58,285 nt of DNA from a virus. The first letter of the stretch is position 1. The number at the start of each line of letters is the position of its first letter. A program made the position numbers and the translations under genes. The stretch is taken from the IMG/VR virus record IMGVR_UViG_3300050190_000052, positions 1-58,285 of that record. One strand, given 5' to 3'. Shown one piece after another: positions 15,489 to 24,376 of the stretch. The notes beneath the pieces are model-generated. The model was not told the DNA's origin and searched no databases. It was given only the letters and a program-made list of their open reading frames with translations.

Positions 15489-16406
15489 ATGGCTCGTACC
15501 GCCTTTTGGGGACCAGCGCACCGCGTCATGCAGAGAATGACGCTGGGATCGAGCGGAGGGCCGCCCAACGCCGCTCCGTCGCTCGACATGGGCGGGTCCG
15601 GCATTCAGGACTCCCGCCTCCTTTACAACTCAGCGAACAGTTCCACCGGGGCGCAGGTCATCGGCTGGATGGATGCGAATTGCCCATTCCTTGATTTCGT
15701 CCCGTCTACCCTGAGCGCCGTGGCGATTGCCGCTGCCCAGGCCGGGGTCGCTGGAACGGCTCTGACATTGCGGGCCGCGACCGGCGCCGGCATCACGGTA
15801 TCAGCCGCGCCTACGCTGATGCTGGGTTCACAAAACATCATCCCGACCGGCGCGCGGTTCATTGATTCGATCCCGGTGTATCAGCGCTTTGGGGCATCTG
15901 ACTTCACGGTGCTCTATGATGCCGCGACGATGGGCGCGCGCTGTCTCACGATTACGAGCGCCGGCGACGACCATCTCGGGACATTGGCGCTCGTTGGCTT
16001 CGACGCTTATGGCTATCTGTTGCATGAGACTGTCACGCTGGCCGATGCGACCACAGCGCAGAGCGTGAAAGCCTACAAGGGGCTGATCAGCGCAACGCCG
16101 GGTGGCACCCTGTCAGGCAGCAACATTTCGATCGGCCAGAGTGACACCTATGGGCTCCCGATGTACGCGGCGGCGGCCAGTTCGGTGTGGGGTTTCTGGA
16201 ACAGCCTGATTGTCACCGGAACGGGCACCTTCACCGCGGGCGTGACGACAACGCCATCGGCGACCACCGGCGACGTGCGCGGCACGTATCTGGTCGGCTC
16301 AGCGTCGGATGGCACCAAGCGCATGACGCTCTGGCAACATCCGGTTTTGCCGGCGATGATAACGAGGGGGATCAACGCGGGATTGTTCGGCGCGGCCCAG
16401 TTCTGA
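15489..16406 (+). CDS. Putative structural protein, 305 aa
   Basis: Strong CAGGAG site before ATG. Gly/Ala/Thr/Ser-rich, beta-repeat-like protein without Lys-rich regions, typical of virion surface components. No domain recognised. It begins the block of low-charge beta proteins leading to the tailspike. Confidence 0.6.
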   Translation: MARTAFWGPAHRVMQRMTLGSSGGPPNAAPSLDMGGSGIQDSRLLYNSANSSTGAQVIGWMDANCPFLDFVPSTLSAVAIAAAQAGVAGTALTLRAATGAGITVSAAPTLMLGSQNIIPTGARFIDSIPVYQRFGASDFTVLYDAATMGARCLTITSAGDDHLGTLALVGFDAYGYLLHETVTLADATTAQSVKAYKGLISATPGGTLSGSNISIGQSDTYGLPMYAAAASSVWGFWNSLIVTGTGTFTAGVTTTPSATTGDVRGTYLVGSASDGTKRMTLWQHPVLPAMITRGINAGLFGAAQF

Positions 16407-16416
16407 GGAGAGCGCC

Positions 16417-16716
16417 ATGCGTCCGGTTACCGTAGTTACCACGGGCACAGAAGCCAGTCCCTGGATTATGCTGGATTATCTGGCCTGCCCGTTCGATGTT
16501 GGCATTGGCTGCGTTGTCACGGGGACGGTTGTTTTCGCGGTGGAGCATGCTTTCGAATCTCCTCCGACAACTGCTTTCCCGGATGCCACGATCGTAACGG
16601 CTTCCGCGAACGCGGCGACAAGTTATACGACTCCCATTCGCGCGGTACGTCTTAACCAGGCGTCGGGCTCGGGCACCGTGACGATGACGGTTCTTCAGGG
16701 CAGCAATTCAGGGTAA
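16417..16716 (+). CDS. Putative minor structural protein, 99 aa
   Basis: Beta-rich 99-residue protein (motifs WIMLDYLACPFDVGIGC, VTMTVLQGSN), 10 bases after the upstream gene with GAGGAGAGCGCC before the ATG. Its strand pattern resembles small head or tail surface proteins; function unknown. Confidence 0.6.
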   Translation: MRPVTVVTTGTEASPWIMLDYLACPFDVGIGCVVTGTVVFAVEHAFESPPTTAFPDATIVTASANAATSYTTPIRAVRLNQASGSGTVTMTVLQGSNSG

Positions 16717-16739
16717 TCCGGCGACACAGGAGCACCAGC

Positions 16740-19229
16740 ATGGCGGTTCGGCCGGTTCAAGGCACCACAGACGTCCTCCAGGCGTCTGACAACAATAATG
16801 TGGTGGCCTACTTCAGCGGATCTTCCGTCGCGGTCACACTGCCGGGCGGCCTTCCAAGGACGTTCCGCACGACGCTGCTCCAGATAGGGGCCGGCCCTGT
16901 CACGATCACGGCCGGCTCGGGTGTGACAGCGAACGGTCTCAGCGGCGACCTCGCGACGACAGGCCAGTACGGCGAACTTGTCATTACTGCCTATGGCGCG
17001 AACCTGTTCACTGTCGCTCCTGAATCGGCGGCCCTCCCGCTGGCGGGCGGCACCATGACGGGCGCCGCTATCTTTGACGCTGGGAATGTCGTTCCTGGAT
17101 CGATTTACGACGCTCTGGCCTACAGTTGGAACTCGGCAGGTGATGTTGGCCCGTCTATCCAGGCGGCGATCACTGCGGCAACGGCAGCGGGCGGCGGAAC
17201 GGTAATTGTTCCGGCTGGCACATACAATATCGCCACGGCTCTGGTCATCAACACGGCGGGCGTGAAACTGCAAGGCGCAGGCCGCGGCATTCCGCGCGAC
17301 AACGCACCGACGATTTTCTACGCCGTGACCCGGCTTGTGTGGACGGGCGCCGGCGGGGCCACGATGCTTACGGTTACTCCCGGAGGCACCCAGTCGCTCT
17401 ACCAAAACGACATCACCGGCATCGTCTTTGATGGCGCCAGCCTGGCGGATGTGTGCGTCCAGCTAACTGAGGTATCTTTTTCCAACTTCGAGGTTGGCGT
17501 CTCCGAACCGCGGCAGGTCGGTTTTTGGATGAATACCTGGGCTGGATCGGGACAGGATAGCCCCGGCTGCCAGTTTAACGTCATTGATGTAAACTCCCGC
17601 TCAACATCTGGCACCTACAGCCCGACTGGCATCCTGTTTGACAGCGGGTCCGCTGCCAGCACGTTCAACGTCAGCTACAACCAGATGCGGAACCTGACGG
17701 CTTGGTATGCCAAAGGTGACGGGATCGTGTTCGGCAACTCTGACAATAACCTGATTTTCGAAGCGACCAGCTCGGTGGACCCCACCAACAAGGGCGGTAG
17801 CCCGATCGTCTTCGCTAATACCGGCTATATCATGCCAAACGGCCTCCAGGTTCAAGGCCCGGCGTATAGTCAACGCGTTATCAAGGGAGGCTTAGCGGTT
17901 GTCCAGGGCTACAACTCTGGCCTTACATTCACCTTGGGCGCCGGAAACACTGGAACCACCGCCTTACATCCCGTGACGATCAACACAAGCGCCACTGCGG
18001 GGTTTCGTGGTGTTTCGCTATCCTTCGCGTCCACTACAGGTGTCGCGGTGGGGATGACCGCTTCAGCCGGAGGCTACTATACGGGCATCCCGAACAACTT
18101 CCATTGCTCGGGCGTAACAGGAACAACGGTATCGTTTCCCCAGGGTTTTGTCGCTGCGGTCGCAATCGCGCTTCCTGTGACGTTCTCACTTGGCGCTACA
18201 AACTCCGCAGTGGCCGGAACATATCTCTTGACGGCGGTTGACGGCACGCACTGGACCACGACCACGGTTCCCTCTGGTGGCCACGTCCAGACCGACATTG
18301 CTGTTTCCGGTGGCGTCCTGGCGCTAACCGATCTGGTTATCCCATTGACCGGCACCCCGGTTGCTGGCGACACCATTACGATTGTTGTCCCGTCCCCTGC
18401 CTCAAACATAACGATTGAGCATATCGATCAAGCGAACTCTTTTCCATTACCGACTGTGGAGCCGGGGGCAAACGGCTGGTATACGCTATCAAATAACCCC
18501 TACCCGGTTCCGTTTGGTGGAACGGGCAACATCAATATTCTGTCGGGACCAACCACCACCTCTGGCGTGGTAGAGATCGGCGGCTCCAATAGTGGCGCGT
18601 CCGGCTTTGCCTCGGTGCAAGTTGGAGGCGCGGCGGTTTTTGTAGCAAGCTTCGGTGGCGGTAGCGTAGGCGGACACAATACGCTAAATACCGGCACTTA
18701 TGCCTTCGCCGCGGCTGGTGACTTGTGCAGCATCACCGGCTACGCATCTGTCGTAGGCGGGTCACGCGCTACTGACCGCGGCAGACCGGCGCTTATCCTC
18801 GGAGGCAATACATTATCGGTTGGGCAGTTCCAGTCTTCCCGTATGGTACTCTCTGGCACCACGACCGGAGCATCCGTTCGGCTGTTTGCAACCTCCGCGA
18901 CCACAGCGACCACAACCTCGATATGCAATATGCCGATCAATTCCGCGGCGCACTTCTCGATTAAGGTTCACGGGCGCAACGCGACCACCTCCGGGACCGA
19001 CTATGACTGGACCGTCGAGGGTATGATTTCCGTCGATGGAACGCTCGCGACCACGGCCCTCGCGCTCGGCACGCCCGTCGCACTCACAAGGGGCACCGTC
19101 ACCGGAGCTGCGGTTTCTGTCACCGCCGACACCACCAACGGTGGCTTCAACATCACCTGCACAAACCCCACCGGGAACTCGTCCGCATGGGATTGGGTAG
19201 CGGTGCTGGATATGGCCGAGGTAGCGTAG
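16740..19229 (+). CDS. Tailspike-like protein with pectate-lyase beta-helix
   Basis: 829 residues. Residues ~130-400 match the pectate-lyase-3 entry motif of phage depolymerases: VGPSIQAAITAATAAGGGTV followed by IVPAGTYNIATALVINTAGV, then stacked short strands. The N-terminal ~125 residues form a beta-rich virion-attachment region, and the C-terminal ~400 are Gly/Thr/Ser beta repeats ending in a jelly-roll-like region. Such proteins bind and often cleave surface polysaccharide. Catalytic residues cannot be assigned by eye. Confidence 0.8.
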   Translation: MAVRPVQGTTDVLQASDNNNVVAYFSGSSVAVTLPGGLPRTFRTTLLQIGAGPVTITAGSGVTANGLSGDLATTGQYGELVITAYGANLFTVAPESAALPLAGGTMTGAAIFDAGNVVPGSIYDALAYSWNSAGDVGPSIQAAITAATAAGGGTVIVPAGTYNIATALVINTAGVKLQGAGRGIPRDNAPTIFYAVTRLVWTGAGGATMLTVTPGGTQSLYQNDITGIVFDGASLADVCVQLTEVSFSNFEVGVSEPRQVGFWMNTWAGSGQDSPGCQFNVIDVNSRSTSGTYSPTGILFDSGSAASTFNVSYNQMRNLTAWYAKGDGIVFGNSDNNLIFEATSSVDPTNKGGSPIVFANTGYIMPNGLQVQGPAYSQRVIKGGLAVVQGYNSGLTFTLGAGNTGTTALHPVTINTSATAGFRGVSLSFASTTGVAVGMTASAGGYYTGIPNNFHCSGVTGTTVSFPQGFVAAVAIALPVTFSLGATNSAVAGTYLLTAVDGTHWTTTTVPSGGHVQTDIAVSGGVLALTDLVIPLTGTPVAGDTITIVVPSPASNITIEHIDQANSFPLPTVEPGANGWYTLSNNPYPVPFGGTGNINILSGPTTTSGVVEIGGSNSGASGFASVQVGGAAVFVASFGGGSVGGHNTLNTGTYAFAAAGDLCSITGYASVVGGSRATDRGRPALILGGNTLSVGQFQSSRMVLSGTTTGASVRLFATSATTATTTSICNMPINSAAHFSIKVHGRNATTSGTDYDWTVEGMISVDGTLATTALALGTPVALTRGTVTGAAVSVTADTTNGGFNITCTNPTGNSSAWDWVAVLDMAEVA

Positions 19230-19289
19230 CGTCCGCCCCGGCACGCTTATCGCAATTCCTTTTCGCGGGATAACCAGGAGGGTAGTGTC

Positions 19290-19763
19290 ACGGCTGATGA
19301 TCGGCATTACATAGGCGGAGATAACTATATTTTAGACGACCTGAGCGGCTTCAAAATCCGCGCGTCGAAAGCCCGCATCATTCCTGGCGGCCAGACGGGC
19401 AATCTGGCGGTGGCTCCGGACCGGTGGGAACCGCAGCAACCCCAGGATTTCGTAACTGGCGTACGAGACGATCAGGTGGCCCAACTCGTACGGCCGCGGC
19501 AGGTCAATCAGTTCGTCATCCTTGGCACCTTCGTGACCGCCCCGTCCGCGCGTCAGTCGAGCGCCATCACCGTAGACTCTACTGTCGGCTTCTCGATCGG
19601 CAATCGCATCCAGATCATGTTGGATAGCGGCGAGAATTTTCTGACCCATATTGGCGGAATTTCCGGGTATATCTTCACATTGGCCACACCGCTTCCCGCA
19701 AGTGTGGGGTCGCTCTTCGGTGATCCGATCGAGAACTCGGTGCTTCAACTGAGTCTGACCTGA
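19290..19763 (+). CDS. Conserved tail-region protein, near-cognate start
   Basis: Conserved phage-type protein: YIGGDNYILDDLSGFKIRAS then KARIIPGG near the start, QPQDFVTGVRDDQ, and a C-terminal beta repeat (VDSTVGFSIGNRIQIMLD). The coding signature begins well before the first ATG/GTG (19410), and no ATG, GTG or TTG is in frame upstream. AGGAGG at 19276-19281 stands 8 bases before an in-frame ACG (19290), the best start candidate; CTG at 19341 is another. The frame is also continuous with the tailspike frame beyond its TAG. Confidence 0.6.
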   Translation, partial: TADDRHYIGGDNYILDDLSGFKIRASKARIIPGGQTGNLAVAPDRWEPQQPQDFVTGVRDDQVAQLVRPRQVNQFVILGTFVTAPSARQSSAITVDSTVGFSIGNRIQIMLDSGENFLTHIGGISGYIFTLATPLPASVGSLFGDPIENSVLQLSLT

Positions 19764-19764
19764 A

Positions 19765-21168
19765 ATGGCGAATTTTCAGGTCTGGTTTCGACTGAACAAC
19801 GGCGAATGGAACGGCAGCCCGTCCGCCGATCCGGTTGCCAACGTTGGCGGCATCGACATTTCGGCGATGGCTGGCACCACGATGTTCCCGACAGTCCAGG
19901 CGACCGGCGATGCCGGGATCACCTGTAATTTCGGCGCGACGGGGTTTTCATTCTCCGTTCCCTCTGGATACACCGCCGGCTGGCCGCATGTCGGCGGCGG
20001 CTTCACCACGCTCGATCCGACCAAGCTCTATGGCAGTGCGTCGATAAGCGGAGCGGACCTTGCTTGCTCCTTTCCGACTGCTGCCGGAATGGCGCAGGCG
20101 GTCGATGGCTACGCGACCGGCCAATACTATTTCGAGTTGGTCAATCCAACGGCTGATATCTTCTCAGCCTGGTGGGGTGGCGGCGTCGCTGCCAATTTCG
20201 CGGCCGGCGGCAATTATAATTACTGGATGGTCGGCGCCGCATTCAGCGGGTCCAGCAATCTGGGCGGCGCGCAAGTATCCGGCCAGGGCCTCGCGCACGA
20301 ACTTTCGTCCTTGATAGCGCTTGGATCGGCGGTTGTCCGGGATGTGTTCGACTTCGCGGCTGGAGTGGGAAACGTCGTTGGTGTCGCGGTATTCCTGACG
20401 GCGATCCCCTTACAGCCGGGTGTTCCAGCCCCATTCTGCGGCGACACGCATACCACCTCCAGCTTTACAGCCTCCTGGACACCGGCCGGCGCCGCGGCGA
20501 CATCCTACACGTTGGATTATCGCAAGGTGCTCGATGTCTCCTTCACTGAGATAACGGGGATTACCGGGACCAGTCAGGTTATTACCGGCCTTGACCGGGG
20601 CACTGCCTATGAGTTCAAGGTCAATGCCATCAATGGCGCGGGTGACAGCGGCTTTTCTGCCCTCACGCAATGCTCTACCAGCACGGTTTTCGCGCCCGTC
20701 AGCGCCGGGGCCACGCTCTGCGGCTGGCGCGGCCTGTGCGGCATCAACTGGCACGGCATGGCACTTGTGGGCGACAAGTTCAGCAACGTCATCGGCCTGT
20801 CGGACTTCACCATTTTCAAGGAATACAGCAACCCGATGCGGATGCTGGTGACATCCCCCCCGATGCACGATGACCGCAAGCGCATCTTCGTTCCGAGGTT
20901 CGAAATCGAGGTTGAGGCAGGGCTCGGACTTCCCAACGCCCCGGAGACCGCCCCAATCATGGTGCTCGACATATCGAAGGACGGCGGCGTGACGTGGCAA
21001 CCGATGCAGAAATTCCGTTCCATGGGAGCCGCCGGGGAGTATCGCAAGCGCTTGCGGTGGCTGGCGCTTGGTCACGCCAGGCAGTGGATATTCCGGCTCA
21101 CCTATTCGGACGCGGCACGGCCTGCCATTATCGGCGCCTATGGAGATTTCAATAAGGGGCTCGGTTAA
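19765..21168 (+). CDS. SPRY-like/FN3 protein with gp10 C-terminal domain
   Basis: 467 residues in three parts. Residues 1-~205: beta sandwich resembling SPRY-type phage domains (GFSFSVPSGYTAGW). Residues ~215-305: fibronectin type III (SFTASWTP...YTLDYRKV...ITGLDRGTAYEFKVNAINGAG). Residues ~318-467: the C-terminal half of P22 gp10-like DNA-stabilisation proteins (GWRGLCGINWHGMALVGD, KRIFVPRFEIEVEAGLG, DISKDGGVTWQ, RKRLRWLALGHARQWIFRLTYS shortened to LRWLALGHARQWIFRL). The matching N-terminal half is a separate gene at 23139. Overlaps the next start by one base. Confidence 0.75.
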   Translation: MANFQVWFRLNNGEWNGSPSADPVANVGGIDISAMAGTTMFPTVQATGDAGITCNFGATGFSFSVPSGYTAGWPHVGGGFTTLDPTKLYGSASISGADLACSFPTAAGMAQAVDGYATGQYYFELVNPTADIFSAWWGGGVAANFAAGGNYNYWMVGAAFSGSSNLGGAQVSGQGLAHELSSLIALGSAVVRDVFDFAAGVGNVVGVAVFLTAIPLQPGVPAPFCGDTHTTSSFTASWTPAGAAATSYTLDYRKVLDVSFTEITGITGTSQVITGLDRGTAYEFKVNAINGAGDSGFSALTQCSTSTVFAPVSAGATLCGWRGLCGINWHGMALVGDKFSNVIGLSDFTIFKEYSNPMRMLVTSPPMHDDRKRIFVPRFEIEVEAGLGLPNAPETAPIMVLDISKDGGVTWQPMQKFRSMGAAGEYRKRLRWLALGHARQWIFRLTYSDAARPAIIGAYGDFNKGLG

Positions 21169-23135
21169 TGGCAGTCCTCACCACCAGCGGAACCTACACC
21201 TACTCAGCATCGGCGATCAGCCTTCTGACGGCGGCGCTCCGTATTTGTCAGGCCATCGGAGAGGATGAGACGCCCGCTGGCGTCGAACTTCAAAATGGCC
21301 TCGACGCGTTCAATCTTCTGGTCAAAAACATCCAGGTCTCTGGCGCGCATGTCTGGATCCAGGAGGAGGCAATTCTGTTCCTGCAACCGGGGCAGTCGCG
21401 CTATCAGCTTGGCGCCGGTAGTCCTGATAACGCGTGCCTGTTCGCTGATCTCACGACGACCTCGATCACGGTCAATTCGACAGGCACCACAGCGACCGTC
21501 GCCTCGATTGCAGGGATCAACAGCGGCGACACGATCGGCATTCAACTCGACGTCGGCTCGATCTTCTGGACCACCGTAGACGGCGCTCCATCGGGAGCAA
21601 CCATCACGCTGACCGCCGCACTTCCTTCGCAGGCTTCATTGACCAATCTGGTCTTCGACTTTGCCGCGCCGTTATCCAGACCGCTGAAAGTGCGCGGCGC
21701 GCGGCGCTTCACATATGCGACGCAGTCCGAGACGCCCTTGATCCCGATGACGCGGCTCGATTACGCGAACCTGTCGACGAAACAAGCGACCGGCATCGTT
21801 CAGAACTTCTTCTTCGATCCGCAGACTGGCCAGGGTGCCTACGCCAATTTGATCGCGGTCATGAGTTTTTACCCGGCGGCGCTCAACGACACGATGGCTG
21901 TTCGGTTCACCGCGCAACGGCCGATCCAGGACTTCGCCACGCTCGCCAACATCCCGGACTTCCCGGCGGAGTGGTTGGCCGCGCTCAAATGGATGCTCGC
22001 CGCCGAGATCGGGCCCGAGTATGGGGTTCCCCCTACGATCATGGAGATCATCAAGGGGCAGGCCGGGCCGAAGCTGGAGATGCTGATTGCCTGGGATAAA
22101 GAGGATACCGGGACCAGCACGCTGCCATTCGTCCAGCCGGTCTATCAACTGATCGCACGCGCGTTGCGAATCTGTAACGCCATCGGGCCGCAGGACGTCC
22201 CCGCGCTTGGCCTGGTGAACAACGGCATTATCGCGCTGAACGCGTTGATCCAACAATGGCAGGCCAGCGACATCCATGTTTGGTGTGAGGAAGAGGCGAT
22301 CCTTTTCCCTCAGCCAGCGCAACCGCGCTATTCCATAAGCAGCGCCAGCACTGATCATGCCACGTTGTTCAACACGCTCATTCAGACCACGCTGGCGGTC
22401 ACCGCGGCGGCCGGCGCCGGGACGATCACACTCACGTCCGCCTCCGGCGTGCAGAGCGGGGACAACATTGGGATCCAGCTCGACCTGGGTACGAATTTCT
22501 GGACAACCGTGAACGGTGCGCCGGCGGGTAATGTCGTGACGCTTACGAACTCGGTCCCGTCTCAGGCCAGCGCGCCGGCGATCGTCTTCGACTACACGAC
22601 GCCGTTGATCCGGCCGCTCCGGGTCTACGGCGGCAGACGATACAATTATCTGAGCCGGATCGACACGCCGATGCAGATGTGGGCGCGGCTCGATTATCAG
22701 CAGCAACCGAACAAGAACACGACCGGCGTGCAAACGGCCTTCTTCTACGATCCGCAGACCTCGCCAACGCCGTTTGGCTCATCTCAGCTTGGCTCAGCAC
22801 TGCTCAACCTATGGCCGAGCCCGTCGAATAATCAGTTCGGGTTCCGGTTCACAGCCCAGAGGCCGATCGCGCTGCTGACGGACCTTACCTCTAGCGCGGA
22901 TTTCCCGGTCGAATGGCAGAACGCCATTGCCTTCAACCTGGCACTCGAACTCTGGCCGGAGTACGGAAAGGAACCTGAGACCGGCGTCGGTTATGGCGCG
23001 ATGGCACGGATCAGCGCATTCCAGGCAGTGGGGATGCAGGCGGCCGAAAAGCTCCGCATGGCCCAGGGATGGGATCGGGAACCTGAGTCGGTAATGTTCG
23101 GGGTTGCCATGTACCCCGGCGCGCGGCGAGGATAG
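21168..23135 (+). CDS. Tandem-fused gp4-like tail accessory protein
   Basis: 655 residues made of two homologous halves (about 1-325 and 326-655). Matching landmarks: ALRICQAIGEDETPAG / ALRICNAIGPQDVPAL; HVWIQEEAILFLQPGQSRY / HVWCEEEAILFPQPAQPRY; GDTIGIQLDVGSIFWTTVDGAP / GDNIGIQLDLGTNFWTTVNGAP (last pair 22 residues long; each given here as GIQLDVGSIFWTTV / GIQLDLGTNFWTTV); FRFTAQRPI in both. Each half resembles P22 gp4-type adaptor proteins that plug the portal ring. A fused dimer would need half the copies per ring (inference). Confidence 0.8.
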   Translation: MAVLTTSGTYTYSASAISLLTAALRICQAIGEDETPAGVELQNGLDAFNLLVKNIQVSGAHVWIQEEAILFLQPGQSRYQLGAGSPDNACLFADLTTTSITVNSTGTTATVASIAGINSGDTIGIQLDVGSIFWTTVDGAPSGATITLTAALPSQASLTNLVFDFAAPLSRPLKVRGARRFTYATQSETPLIPMTRLDYANLSTKQATGIVQNFFFDPQTGQGAYANLIAVMSFYPAALNDTMAVRFTAQRPIQDFATLANIPDFPAEWLAALKWMLAAEIGPEYGVPPTIMEIIKGQAGPKLEMLIAWDKEDTGTSTLPFVQPVYQLIARALRICNAIGPQDVPALGLVNNGIIALNALIQQWQASDIHVWCEEEAILFPQPAQPRYSISSASTDHATLFNTLIQTTLAVTAAAGAGTITLTSASGVQSGDNIGIQLDLGTNFWTTVNGAPAGNVVTLTNSVPSQASAPAIVFDYTTPLIRPLRVYGGRRYNYLSRIDTPMQMWARLDYQQQPNKNTTGVQTAFFYDPQTSPTPFGSSQLGSALLNLWPSPSNNQFGFRFTAQRPIALLTDLTSSADFPVEWQNAIAFNLALELWPEYGKEPETGVGYGAMARISAFQAVGMQAAEKLRMAQGWDREPESVMFGVAMYPGARRG

Positions 23136-23138
23136 GCC

Positions 23139-24359
23139 ATGGCTGAACTTCAGTTCGCAGCCCAGAGTTATCAGGCCAGAAGCATGCAACTGCTCGCGCA
23201 GCAGTGCATGAACGCCTTCGTCGAGCCGACACCGAAAGAAGGCAAGACCCAAATGCCGATCTATGGCATTCCCGGGCTCAACCTGTTCTCTCGGTTCGGC
23301 AACGGGCCAGTGCAGCAGATGCACATCATGCTGGATACCCTGTATGCGATATCTGGCGGGGAGCTTTGGTCCATCAATTACTCCGACGCGCTCAATGCCC
23401 CGGCGGGCACGTCGGTGCCGGCAACATTCTGGGGCGAGACGTCGATTGGAGGACTCTATGTTTCCATGGCGGACAATGCCAACCAGTTAGTCATGGTCGA
23501 TGGCGACGTGGCCTGGATCTTTCAGTGGGGCGGTCTCAATCAGGTGACGACGGCGACTCAGGAAGCTGGCGCCACTTTCGTCGAAGCGAATATCATAGGG
23601 ACGATTACCAGCGGCGACACGATCTTCATAGCACTCGACAGCGGCGCGACGTTGACCACGACGGCAACAGTGACTGTGGGACCGTTGGATCTCGGTATCG
23701 CGTTTGCTGATCCGCTTCCGGCAGTCCTCACCGCGGGCGCCATTATCATCGATCCGTCCAATACGCTGGCGGCGATCACCGCTCCGTCCTTCCAGCCGGC
23801 GACAACGGTTCGCTACTTCGACGGTTATTTCGTCTTCAGTGCGAAGAACACTCGGCAGTTCTTTCTGTCTTCGATTAACGATGGAACGCAATATTCTGGT
23901 TTGGACTTCGCTACCGCCAGTTCGGGCAGCGATTTCATTCAGGCCGTGGAGATATATCATGAGCAGTTGCTGTTGTTTTGCCGGACCTATACGGAAATCT
24001 GGTGGGACTCGGGAGCCGTGACATTCCCGTTTCTGCGGTATGACGCAGCGCAAATTGCCCGTGGTCTGGCGTCGCCCTATGCGGTGTGCTCAGAGGACAA
24101 TACGGTTTTCTGGATCGGCGAAGATGGGATCTCCTACCGCCTGAATGGGTTTCAGCCCACGCGAATAAGCACCTTTGCGATGGAGCACGCATGGGCACAA
24201 TATCCATTGAAGTTCAACGACGTCAGCATGTTCGTTCTCGACCAGGAGGGACATAAATTCGTGGTTTGCAATTTCTTCAGTGGATGCGCCACATGGGTGT
24301 ACGACATCGGAAGCACCCTTTGGCATGAACGACAGAGCTTCGGGACGCCCTGGGTTTAG
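23139..24359 (+). CDS. gp10-like DNA-stabilisation protein, N-terminal half
   Basis: 406 residues. It opens with QSYQARSMQLLAQQCMNAFVEP and YGIPGLNLF (in two pieces: SMQLLAQQCMNAFVEP), the N-terminal signature of P22 gp10-like tail-hub proteins, and runs through a beta-propeller-like body to YDIGSTLWHERQSFGTPWV. Family members normally continue after the WHER segment into the domain found here in the gene at 19765. So this is the N-terminal half of a split hub protein. It should sit below the gp4-like ring and close the DNA channel. Confidence 0.78.
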   Translation: MAELQFAAQSYQARSMQLLAQQCMNAFVEPTPKEGKTQMPIYGIPGLNLFSRFGNGPVQQMHIMLDTLYAISGGELWSINYSDALNAPAGTSVPATFWGETSIGGLYVSMADNANQLVMVDGDVAWIFQWGGLNQVTTATQEAGATFVEANIIGTITSGDTIFIALDSGATLTTTATVTVGPLDLGIAFADPLPAVLTAGAIIIDPSNTLAAITAPSFQPATTVRYFDGYFVFSAKNTRQFFLSSINDGTQYSGLDFATASSGSDFIQAVEIYHEQLLLFCRTYTEIWWDSGAVTFPFLRYDAAQIARGLASPYAVCSEDNTVFWIGEDGISYRLNGFQPTRISTFAMEHAWAQYPLKFNDVSMFVLDQEGHKFVVCNFFSGCATWVYDIGSTLWHERQSFGTPWV

Positions 24360-24376
24360 ATGGGGAGCCACTTAAA

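Noticed and set aside
19227-19290. Readthrough of the tailspike TAG into the next frame
   Set aside because: The frame is continuous but a consensus AGGAGG in the gap, correctly spaced to ACG, gives a simpler explanation; kept only as an alternative.
21672-22733. Minus-strand frame of 353 codons
   Set aside because: Antisense to the gp4-like fusion protein, whose duplicated motifs prove the plus frame.
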